DNA of 64,000 nucleotides, taken from JBAZWV01 sp041660225. GTDB taxonomy: Bacteria > Patescibacteriota > Patescibacteriia > 2-12-FULL-60-25. Position 1 is the first letter of the stretch. The number at the start of each line of letters is the position of its first letter. The notes below the pieces were generated by a model. It was not told the origin of the DNA, did no database searches, and saw nothing but the letters and a program-made list of their open reading frames with translations. This document shows positions 1-6,661 of the stretch, piece by piece. The stretch spans positions 8,153-72,152 of the forward strand of contig JBAZWV010000004.1 in NCBI GenBank assembly GCA_041660225.1, given 5' to 3'. A program made the position numbers and the translations under genes.

Positions 1-44
1 ATACAATAGTATAGGCATAATTGTCAGATCTTAGGTAAGGCACG

Positions 45-73
45 TTGACATTCGGCGTAATTTGGGCTATGTT
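45..73 (+). promoter_or_regulatory. sigma70-type promoter of the 121-aa gene
   Basis: TTGACA at 45-50, a 17-bp spacer and TATGTT at 68-73. Transcription would start near 80, just before the ribosome site GGAGGT (80-85) that serves the ATG at 91. Confidence 0.7.
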
Positions 74-90
74 TGGCGCGGAGGTAACAA

Positions 91-456
91 ATGTTCATTG
101 TCAGTACCATCGGACGAAATCCGGAGACCGGACGCGTTGGTTCACAGATCGTCTTTGCCTACGAGGTGAAGGACGGTGTCATCGTCATTGACGAGACGCG
201 CGGTGATCAAGAGGCTATCGCAGATATCAAGGAGAAGGGCGTTCGCTGTCTCCGTGAGACGCTCGTCTACATCAAGCCCGATCAAGGCCTCGCCTTTCAC
301 GAGGCATGTCAGGAAGTCTACCGATCGGCCGGTGCCCGTCTGAGCGACGAGGACGAAGAACGCGAGTTCGAACAAAAGTTCTCTTCTCGACGAGACGCTC
401 GCGAAAGCGTGCCGCCACCTTCCGTCCCTCCGACAGCTCCTCAATCCGCCGCATGA
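91..456 (+). CDS. uncharacterised 121-aa protein
   Basis: I do not recognise this protein. It starts at an ATG five bases after a perfect GGAGGT ribosome site and follows a strong promoter. The first 85 residues are mixed alpha/beta and fairly hydrophilic. The tail is charged (a DEDEERE run) and ends in a proline/serine-rich stretch that is probably disordered. There is no signal peptide or membrane segment, so it should be cytoplasmic. A compact hairpin terminator (482-510) follows, so it is probably transcribed alone. It belongs to the class of Shine-Dalgarno-led unknown genes seen across the window. Confidence 0.75.
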   Translation: MFIVSTIGRNPETGRVGSQIVFAYEVKDGVIVIDETRGDQEAIADIKEKGVRCLRETLVYIKPDQGLAFHEACQEVYRSAGARLSDEDEEREFEQKFSSRRDARESVPPPSVPPTAPQSAA

Positions 457-481
457 TCAACATCTGGCGACAACTCCCACC

Positions 482-510
482 CCCGACGCTCACACGTCGG
501 GTCTTTCTTT
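482..510 (+). terminator. rho-independent terminator
   Basis: A 7-bp stem (CCCGACG at 482-488 with CGTCGGG at 495-501), a 6-base loop and a T-rich tail. It follows the 121-aa gene and precedes the next gene by 23 bases, so the next gene may be fed by read-through. Confidence 0.8.
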
Positions 511-533
511 CAACAGGATGTGGAGGGTAACGC

Positions 534-1352
534 GTGGCAAAAGAACGAATACCGCTTCCGTATCTGCAGTTTGATCCTTCCGTCTCGATGACGTTCTCCC
601 GCGTGGAAGACATCATCAAGAAGGGAGAGTTCGTCGATTGGAAGCCGATGGCGACACAGCTCGGACAAATGGGCGACGGCGGCAAACGACGTCCGGCGAT
701 CTACGAGTTCATGTGTGAAATGACGGATGGGTTGATGGCGCTGTTCCGTTCCAAGGAATACGGCATTCCCCAGCCGTTCTCTCGGGTGTCGACAGCATCA
801 CACGGGACGCGCCATGCGTCGGCGTTCATCGTTTCGCACACGGGCGAGTTCGATCTCTGTCCGTTTTCCGCAGAACGGATCCATCCCGATTTCGGCGAAG
901 GAACGCTCACGGCGATGCTCGACGGCATTCCATTCCTCTTTGTCGATCCGATCACGCGCGGCACCAAGGGCGTTCGGGATCTCCGAAAACCCATGGCGCT
1001 CGAACAGGCCTATCTCTTCGACTACATCATCGGCTCCGGTCAACGCTGTGAGTCGGGGCTCGTGGTCTCGGAGGAAGGGATCGTGTACGACCAGTATCAT
1101 CACGAGGCCTTCAGCTGGTCGGAGGACCGACGTCTCGAAGAAGCGTTTCGTAACAGCACAAAAACGATCTCGAGAGAGTTCTGGAATAAGCTCGAAGCGA
1201 TGCTGCCGGGAACGTTCAAAGCGCAGCGCGTGAAAAATACGCTGACGGATACAATCGGAGAGGAGGCAACGGAGAAGATGTTCAGCTATCTCCACAAAGT
1301 CTTTCTCGACAAATATCTCGGCAACGTCCGCATTCTCGTCGGCTACGGCTGA
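534..1352 (+). CDS. uncharacterised 272-aa protein
   Basis: I do not recognise the family. The GTG start at 534 is chosen because GGAGGG (522-527) lies six bases upstream. The protein is soluble, without a signal peptide or membrane segment. It is rich in aromatic residues in the middle and has a helical, charged C-terminal third. It ends with a UUCG-loop terminator (1357-1382), and its stop codon overlaps the end of the convergent GIY-YIG gene by ten bases. Together with the 121-aa gene it forms an unknown pair at the window edge, whose upstream context is not visible. Confidence 0.75.
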   Translation: MAKERIPLPYLQFDPSVSMTFSRVEDIIKKGEFVDWKPMATQLGQMGDGGKRRPAIYEFMCEMTDGLMALFRSKEYGIPQPFSRVSTASHGTRHASAFIVSHTGEFDLCPFSAERIHPDFGEGTLTAMLDGIPFLFVDPITRGTKGVRDLRKPMALEQAYLFDYIIGSGQRCESGLVVSEEGIVYDQYHHEAFSWSEDRRLEEAFRNSTKTISREFWNKLEAMLPGTFKAQRVKNTLTDTIGEEATEKMFSYLHKVFLDKYLGNVRILVGYG

Positions 1353-1621
1353 CCTCGCTCTGATTTCGATCGGAGCTTTTTTATAACCAACGTTTCTTTT
1401 TCCCTTTTCGTCAGTTTTTTTAATGCAGCTTCCCGCTTACGCGCGTTTCCTTCGTTTCGTTTCCGTTCGCTCCATACGAGGTGTACGGGACGTTTTGATC
1501 GCGTGTACTTTGCGCCGGTTCCATCGTTATGTTTCGCGAGGCGCGCTTCAAGGTTGGTCGTAATGCCCGTATATAAAGACCCGTCGGAGCAACGCAGAAT
1601 ATACACGGTCCATGTGGGCAT
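1343..1621 (-). CDS. GIY-YIG endonuclease domain protein (YhbQ/UPF0213 type)
   Basis: A 92-aa single-domain GIY-YIG protein. The N-terminus reads WTVYILRCSDGSLYTGITTN, which holds the VYI...YTGIT version of the GIY-YIG motif, followed by the usual R-L-x-x-H and YTRSKRPV segment. This matches the small stand-alone family (YhbQ-like). Members are metal-dependent nucleases with poorly known cellular roles, possibly DNA repair. It lies 12 bases after engB on the same strand, so the two are probably cotranscribed. The lysine/arginine-rich tail may bind nucleic acid. Family is clear; function is inferred. Confidence 0.88.
   Translation of the reverse strand: MPTWTVYILRCSDGSLYTGITTNLEARLAKHNDGTGAKYTRSKRPVHLVWSERKRNEGNARKREAALKKLTKREKETLVIKKLRSKSERGQP
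1357..1382 (+). terminator. rho-independent terminator with TTCG loop
   Basis: An 8-bp stem (1357-1364 with 1369-1376, one G-U pair) closes a TTCG tetraloop, followed by six T. It ends the 272-aa gene and lies inside the 3' end of the convergent GIY-YIG gene. Confidence 0.85.
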
Positions 1622-1633
1622 GACGGTGCGATG

Positions 1634-2233
1634 TTATTCCGAAGCCTTGTTTTCTTTGGTGGAGTTTGCTCGAACTGCTTTCTCCATTTCCTGAACGATT
1701 TCGCCGCGACCTTTTCCAGAAACGCTGGAGTGGGGGATGAGTGTCATGTTCGGATACGTCGTTTGCAAATGTCGCACGATATTGACCGCTTCGGAATTGG
1801 AAAGTTTGTCGATTTTATTGATGATCATCACAACGGGAATCGTTCCGGAGGCGAGATATTCAACCATTTCACGATCAAGATCTGTCGGGCCGATGCGTGC
1901 ATCGATGATTAGCAAGACGAGTTTGAGTTGCTGCACCTGCCACAGATAGTCATGGATCATTCCGGCGAATCCATTACGCAGCGCCTTTGGAGCCTTTGCA
2001 TATCCGTAACCGGGGAGGTCGATCAGAAAATAGCGACCGTCCACGTCAAAGACATTCATCATCTGTGTCCGTCCGGGTGTGGAGCTGACGCGTGCCAGTC
2101 CTTTTTGTCCGGTCAAACTGTTCAATAACGTGGATTTTCCAACATTCGAACGCCCCACCATGGCAACATGGGGTTTTTTGCCTTGAGGAAGGTCTTCAAG
2201 ACGTGTTGCGCTTTTCACGAATGTGGTGTTCAT
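1634..2233 (-). CDS. engB: EngB/YsxC ribosome-biogenesis GTPase
   Basis: A 199-aa TRAFAC-class GTPase. It carries the G1 loop GRSNVGKS, G2 SSTPGRT, the G3 element DLPGYGYA and G4 NKID. EngB/YsxC acts in assembly of the large ribosomal subunit and is normally essential. The start ATG at 2233 is preferred over an in-frame start 15 codons upstream, because the shorter form begins like other EngB proteins a short distance before the G1 loop. The divergent pirin gene begins 37 bases away. Length and motif order are normal. Confidence 0.95.
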   Translation of the reverse strand: MNTTFVKSATRLEDLPQGKKPHVAMVGRSNVGKSTLLNSLTGQKGLARVSSTPGRTQMMNVFDVDGRYFLIDLPGYGYAKAPKALRNGFAGMIHDYLWQVQQLKLVLLIIDARIGPTDLDREMVEYLASGTIPVVMIINKIDKLSNSEAVNIVRHLQTTYPNMTLIPHSSVSGKGRGEIVQEMEKAVRANSTKENKASE

Positions 2234-2270
2234 AGAGACAGGAACTATCCTAGCACGTAACATAGAATCT

Positions 2271-2972
2271 ATGCTCACGAAGATCGAAGCAGTAAAACGC
2301 TTTCATTTCAAAGAGGGGTGGCTGAATACCTATCACTTGTTTTCGTTTGCGGATTATTTTGACCCGGAGAATCTCCAATTCGGCACGCTCCGCGTCTTCA
2401 ACGACGATACTATCGACGCCTATTCGGGGTTCGGGGATCACGGTCATTCCGATATGGAGATTGTAACAATTATCCATGAAGGGGAATTGACGCACCGCGA
2501 TAGCATGGGAAATAAGGAGACGATCAACGCCGGAGAAGTCCAGCGCATGACGGCGGGGACCGGCGTCGTTCACGCCGAAAAGAATCTTGCGGATCAACCC
2601 GTGCATCTGTATCAGATCTGGTTTTTACCGGAGGCGGAGAATCTTGCGCCCGGGTACGAGCAAAAAGATTTTTCGTATCTCGTCGAGAAAAATATTCTTA
2701 CGATGGTGGCCTCTCAACATCCGTCAGGCGAAGCGATCAAGCTGCAAGCGGATGCGACGATCTATCTGTCTGAATTGGAGGAGGGGAAGACGGTGGAACA
2801 TCATACGACAAAAGATCGCGGAGTGTTCGTGTATGTTCGCGAAGGAGATGTCGACATCAACGGCGTTGCGTTCAGCGCCGGTGATCAAGCACGCATCACG
2901 GACGAAGAAACGCTGACAATGATCGCGACGAAAAATGTGAAAATGATCTTGATAGACGTCGCGATAACGTAA
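2271..2972 (+). CDS. pirin-family bicupin protein
   Basis: A 233-aa pirin homologue. The iron-site region reads GFGDHGHSDME (canonical GFGPHPHRGFET) and is followed by a second set of ligands in TAGTGVVHAE, so the His-His-His-Glu metal site of the N-terminal cupin appears intact. Pirins act as quercetin 2,3-dioxygenases or redox-sensing regulators; the substrate here is unknown. The ATG at 2271 is chosen because the N-terminus then matches the family, and TAACAT lies seven bases upstream as a possible -10 box. A small hairpin terminator follows. Confidence 0.92.
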   Translation: MLTKIEAVKRFHFKEGWLNTYHLFSFADYFDPENLQFGTLRVFNDDTIDAYSGFGDHGHSDMEIVTIIHEGELTHRDSMGNKETINAGEVQRMTAGTGVVHAEKNLADQPVHLYQIWFLPEAENLAPGYEQKDFSYLVEKNILTMVASQHPSGEAIKLQADATIYLSELEEGKTVEHHTTKDRGVFVYVREGDVDINGVAFSAGDQARITDEETLTMIATKNVKMILIDVAIT

Positions 2973-2974
2973 AC

Positions 2975-2996
2975 ACGATTAAAAGAATCGTTTTGT
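2975..2996 (+). terminator. probable terminator after pirin gene
   Basis: A 6-bp stem (ACGATT with AATCGT), a 5-base loop and a short T run directly after the pirin stop codon. The stem is weak. Confidence 0.5.
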
Positions 2997-3041
2997 GGTA
3001 CTCTATCGTGTAGACGTTATTATTTTTTAAGCTATTTTTTT

Positions 3042-3314
3042 ATGGCAGCTTCATTAAACGCACGGAACGTCGGTTTCGCTATTGGCGGGATGCTCGGTTT
3101 GTTTCATCTCGGTTGGGGAATTCTGATCGCGCTGGGATTTGCGCAACCGCTCCTCGATATGGTTTTCCGTCTTCATATGCTGACCCCGGTGTATACCGTG
3201 GCATCGTTTGATCTGATGCTCATGATCGGTCTTGTCGTCTTTACATCGGTGGCTGGATTCTGTTTCGGATTCGTTGGCGCGACAATCTGGAATGTCGTCG
3301 CAGGAAAAAGGTAA
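3042..3314 (+). CDS. small membrane protein, 90 aa
   Basis: Not recognised as a named family. Two hydrophobic stretches (about residues 10-35 and 55-85) predict two or three membrane segments with a short loop between them; the C-terminus is basic (AGKR). No catalytic motif is seen. It is a single gene between the pirin gene and a convergent cupin operon. No Shine-Dalgarno site precedes the ATG; a T-rich tract does. Confidence 0.75.
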   Translation: MAASLNARNVGFAIGGMLGLFHLGWGILIALGFAQPLLDMVFRLHMLTPVYTVASFDLMLMIGLVVFTSVAGFCFGFVGATIWNVVAGKR

Positions 3315-3338
3315 AAAGAGATCACGAATTCCACGGAG

Positions 3339-3734
3339 CTAGACGTTCGCTTCTCCGAACGCCTCGTCTTCCGTGTCCGCGTCTGCGTCCGCTTTTGTGT
3401 GATGGACGCGTCCGTCGATATGATTCGGGGGCGCGTAGACGGTTGCCACCTTGAGTACTTCTGTTCCGGTGTTTTTAAAATTGTGTCGTGTGCCGGGAGT
3501 CACCACGGCAACGTCGCCGGGGCCAACGGGAAACGTTTCACCGTCAAACATTCCTTCGCCGTTTCCGCTTTGGAAGTACAGTGTTTGTTCGACATGATCG
3601 TGCGTTTCTTCGCCAATCTCACCACCTGGCGGAATACTCATGATGACGAGCTGGGATTTTTTTCCGGTAAACACGACGCGACGAAAATCAGCGTTGTTTG
3701 CGGCGGCGTCATGGATGTTGGTATGGAAGGACAT
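3339..3734 (-). CDS. cupin-domain protein
   Basis: A 131-aa single-cupin protein. The first cupin motif has the metal ligands in ETHDHVEQTLYF (His-x-His and Glu) and the second is PGTRHNF with the conserved His. The fold is a small beta barrel that binds a metal ion; the reaction is unknown. The tail after residue 110 is acidic (DADADTEDEA) and probably unstructured. It is the last gene of a four-gene minus-strand run (5077 to 3339), starting nine bases after the VKOR-like gene. Confidence 0.88.
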   Translation of the reverse strand: MSFHTNIHDAAANNADFRRVVFTGKKSQLVIMSIPPGGEIGEETHDHVEQTLYFQSGNGEGMFDGETFPVGPGDVAVVTPGTRHNFKNTGTEVLKVATVYAPPNHIDGRVHHTKADADADTEDEAFGEANV

Positions 3735-3743
3735 AGGAGGGGG

Positions 3744-3968
3744 CTATTTTTTTGAATGAAGACCGAGAGCGGCGATGACGGTCACGCCGAGATACATGAA
3801 GAAGCCGTAGACGCAGGCAGGATATCCGAGCACTGTTCCGGGCGCGCCAGGCGAGGGACAGGAAAGAGCCGTTGTTCCAAAGAGCTCTTGATAGGAGAGG
3901 ACGCCGGAAAAGGCAACGCCAAAGAGACCAAGGCCAAGGAGTAGCTGCAGCGCACGATGTTTCGTCAT
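3744..3968 (-). CDS. small VKOR-like membrane protein
   Basis: A 74-aa membrane protein with two predicted segments. The pattern of an SGVLSYQELF helix, a CPSPGAPG loop and then GYPACVYGFFMYL resembles one half of a vitamin K epoxide reductase fold, with two cysteines at positions like the redox pair. It is too short to be a complete VKOR. The ATG at 3968 is preferred over 3986 because TGCTATCCT, an extended -10 box, ends eight bases upstream of it and would overlap the longer form. It may be a redox or quinone-binding membrane protein; this is uncertain. Confidence 0.7.
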   Translation of the reverse strand: MTKHRALQLLLGLGLFGVAFSGVLSYQELFGTTALSCPSPGAPGTVLGYPACVYGFFMYLGVTVIAALGLHSKK

Positions 3969-3987
3969 AGGTAAAAAGGATAGCACG

Positions 3988-4605
3988 TCATTTCGCTGAT
4001 GTTGATCTGAGGTGCAGGTAGATCAGCGAGCTAATGATACCGGCAAAAAAACACCAAACCGATATGAACGTTTCAAAGAAGAAGAGACCGGCGACGGCCG
4101 CAGAGACGGCACCGGTGACGCCGAGCAGTTGAAAGAACCGTTTACTGGAGATCAGTAGCGCACCACATGTGGCGATGAAATAGGGGATAAAGATGAGCGT
4201 CGTGTAAGAGGTATAGAGATGATAGTAGAGCGTGCAATTCACGATTTCTACGCGAAGCGGATTAAATACAACGGATGCCGTGAGAAAAGCGGACGCGCCT
4301 ATGCCGATACCGATAAGCCAGCGAAGAATCTTTCGTCTTTTTTTATCCAGCGCATACATCATTGAAGGGATATAAATGGGCCAGAGAATCAGCGCAAAAA
4401 AAAGAAAGCCGTACCCAAGTGCGGGATGTGCGGAGCCGGAGCCGATACTGAGCCATTGAAAGCCTTCGAGTGCTTGTTGTATGGCAAAGAGAAAAGGCAC
4501 GAGGGCAAGAAACTTTTCTTTTTTTTCTGCTTCGTGCAGACATGCGGCCCCGATGAGGGTCAATCCGCCGCTTGCGGCAAAACTGGCTGAAGCCGAAAAA
4601 CACAT
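3988..4605 (-). CDS. DUF6629-like multi-pass membrane protein
   Basis: A 205-aa integral membrane protein with about six or seven hydrophobic segments. The start MCFSASASFAASGG and the following HEAEKK and QQALEGFQWL elements match the DUF6629 family, whose members open with MCFSA. Its function is unknown. It lies in a minus-strand run with a CmpB-like membrane protein upstream and a VKOR-like protein 19 bases downstream. No catalytic residues can be assigned. Confidence 0.78.
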   Translation of the reverse strand: MCFSASASFAASGGLTLIGAACLHEAEKKEKFLALVPFLFAIQQALEGFQWLSIGSGSAHPALGYGFLFFALILWPIYIPSMMYALDKKRRKILRWLIGIGIGASAFLTASVVFNPLRVEIVNCTLYYHLYTSYTTLIFIPYFIATCGALLISSKRFFQLLGVTGAVSAAVAGLFFFETFISVWCFFAGIISSLIYLHLRSTSAK

Positions 4606-4660
4606 ATGTACAGCGTACGCTAGAAGCGAGAGGTGCGCGAATTGATGAGCCTTTGGATCA

Positions 4661-5077
4661 TTATCGTAGAACCAGCGAGGTGAGGAACGGATGAATCCAT
4701 GTGACGAGAAGGAGAGAAAGAATTCCCCACAGGACGGCGTGCGATGCGTCGGTCCAGTGACCGATACTAAGGCCCGTATCCTCGTACTTCCACAATCGTC
4801 GTTTGAAGATAATAAAGATCAATTTTCCACTGATAAACTCAAAAAGACTAAGGAAGATTCCGAAAATGAATCCTTCCACAAGAAAGGGAAGATGGTCGAT
4901 CGCGTTATGGAGCAGGATCACGAAGAGCGCACCGAATCCATAGATCGGACAGAATGGGATCGGGAAAAAACTGCCTGTTGTATAACGCTTTTTGATCCAC
5001 GAACGAGTGGACGTATCTAGAATCCAACCGATGAAACTATAGATGAAGAAAGAGAGTACAAATAAAAATATGGACAT
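4661..5077 (-). CDS. CmpB-type putative ABC-transporter membrane protein
   Basis: A 138-aa membrane protein with four hydrophobic segments. The pattern SFIGWILDT, then FPIPFCPIYGFGAL, then a later LFEFISGKL helix fits the ABC_trans_CmpB family (formerly DUF1113), where GxxxPIYGxG is conserved. The family name suggests a transporter but a role is unproven, and no ATPase lies nearby. It is the first gene of the four-gene minus-strand run. A hairpin near 5090-5121 separates it from the surface-protein gene. Confidence 0.75.
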   Translation of the reverse strand: MSIFLFVLSFFIYSFIGWILDTSTRSWIKKRYTTGSFFPIPFCPIYGFGALFVILLHNAIDHLPFLVEGFIFGIFLSLFEFISGKLIFIIFKRRLWKYEDTGLSIGHWTDASHAVLWGILSLLLVTWIHPFLTSLVLR

Positions 5078-5143
5078 TAGAAGAAAGTTAACACAAAAGC
5101 CGTCTTTCGACGACCTTTGTGTGACGAAGATGCGGATGGAGTC

Positions 5144-6517
5144 CTACAATCCGTAATCCGTGCTGATGTTTCCTACCGTCGATTCTTGCGAGCTGATGCT
5201 GAAGTCTGATGTGCTGTTTACATCGGCTCCGAACGTGTAGTTGTTATAGAACGCGTCGGAGATATCATCGATGTTTTTGTTCCAAAGATTTCCATAGAGA
5301 GCCATCGCAACAGCTTCTGTCTTCACCCAGCGGAGAACTCCTCCGCGAGAGACGACGTAGACTTTCGGATCGGTGGCGAATTTCACCATGCGACGTCCTG
5401 GCTTATAGCGGACGTTGAGGCCGAGCGGCATGCTCGCCATCTCTGCCGAAGTGAGCACACGCACGGCATTAAAGTCTGCGTACCAAGTGGCGAAGAGTCG
5501 TGCGTTTGGGAACGCATGGCGCTTGCCGTCTGCGCCGACGTAATACACGGCTGAATCTCCCTGCGTATTGACGTTGCCATCATCTGCAAGTTTGACCAAG
5601 GCGTGGACTGCAATCCCTCTGTTTTGAAGGTTTACCAGAAGAGAGGTATCAATAACGGGAGCTGGGGTCGGGGATGGGACGGGGGTCGGAGACGGGGTGG
5701 GTGTCGGGGGTGTAGACGTCGGAGTCGGTGTGGGAGTTGGGGTAGGCGTTGGTGTTACCGAGGTTGGCTTGGTCACAACGTTCGCGTCCAACGTGACAGC
5801 GGTTTGTGCCAAGGCTCGGCCGTTGAGCTGTGCGCCCGTATCCATCACGATGGACGTTTGGCTCAAGATATTTCCATTGAAAACAGACGTTGTTCCAAGC
5901 GTTGCTTGTCCTGCGACCTGCCAGAAAACGTTTGCGGCCTGTGCGCCACCGCTCAAAATAACCTGCGCGCCGGAACTCACGGTGAGATTTTCTGCGATCT
6001 GGAAGATCCAAACATCGGTTGCACCACCGGAGAGAGTGACATTCGTTGGGATCGTGACGCCCGTGCCCCATTTATAGAGTCCCGGAGCGAGTGTCATTCC
6101 ACCGATATTTCCGGCACCGAGTTCAGTTGAGGTCGGAAGCGTGCGTCCGGCAGCATCGGTGTATGCGATTTCCATGTCGCTAATTGCCGTGGTCATCATT
6201 GTCGGTGACGGAGCCGTGTAGTCGGAGGCGTAAACTTTTCCGGTCACGAGGGCGGTTGTCGAAAACGTATTCGAGACGTCCATGATGAGTCCGAATCCGG
6301 TAATCGCGCTTGCGGCAATCGGACTGACGCCGATGTCGCCCGTAATTGCTGTTGCTCCCGTCGTTGAGATTCCTGACTTCGAGAGGACCGCAAAGCTACT
6401 TGCCGATCCCAGATTGACGGTTGCTGGACCTGCGGCGAGCGCCATCGTTGGACCGCTCAGACCGACGACGAACGAGAGGATCGCGACGGTCAATGAAAAA
6501 CGATTCACTGTTTTCAT
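5144..6517 (-). CDS. secreted ice-binding-like (DUF3494) protein with C-terminal surface module
   Basis: A 457-aa exported protein. A signal peptide (about residues 1-29, ending ALAAG) is followed by a DUF3494/ice-binding-like beta-helix domain (about 30-255), recognisable from TGDIGVSP, TGFG and the VTGKVYASDY segment. A threonine-proline linker (about 255-290) leads to a 110-residue module (about 320-430) present in three other proteins here. DUF3494 domains act as ice-binding or adhesin domains; in this setting a surface adhesion role is an inference. The ATG at 6517 is chosen because a TATTAT box lies nine bases upstream and inside the longer reading. Confidence 0.88.
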   Translation of the reverse strand: MKTVNRFSLTVAILSFVVGLSGPTMALAAGPATVNLGSASSFAVLSKSGISTTGATAITGDIGVSPIAASAITGFGLIMDVSNTFSTTALVTGKVYASDYTAPSPTMMTTAISDMEIAYTDAAGRTLPTSTELGAGNIGGMTLAPGLYKWGTGVTIPTNVTLSGGATDVWIFQIAENLTVSSGAQVILSGGAQAANVFWQVAGQATLGTTSVFNGNILSQTSIVMDTGAQLNGRALAQTAVTLDANVVTKPTSVTPTPTPTPTPTPTSTPPTPTPSPTPVPSPTPAPVIDTSLLVNLQNRGIAVHALVKLADDGNVNTQGDSAVYYVGADGKRHAFPNARLFATWYADFNAVRVLTSAEMASMPLGLNVRYKPGRRMVKFATDPKVYVVSRGGVLRWVKTEAVAMALYGNLWNKNIDDISDAFYNNYTFGADVNSTSDFSISSQESTVGNISTDYGL

Positions 6518-6620
6518 AGATATTTCATAATAGTTGTCGTGAGGGAGCATTTAAAAAATGTTCCACGACAAGGGTTAACGAATAGCAATATAGCACGTAT
6601 GTCTTGGGAGAGTCGGATGA

Positions 6621-6649
6621 TTGATTGGAGGTGAATATCTGTATATAAT
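6621..6649 (+). promoter_or_regulatory. promoter of the 945-aa surface protein, near-leaderless
   Basis: TTGATT at 6621-6626, a 17-bp spacer and the consensus TATAAT at 6644-6649. The ATG at 6662 lies only 12 bases beyond the -10 box, so the 5' leader would be about five bases. Confidence 0.8.
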
Positions 6650-6661
6650 GCGACTGCTTCT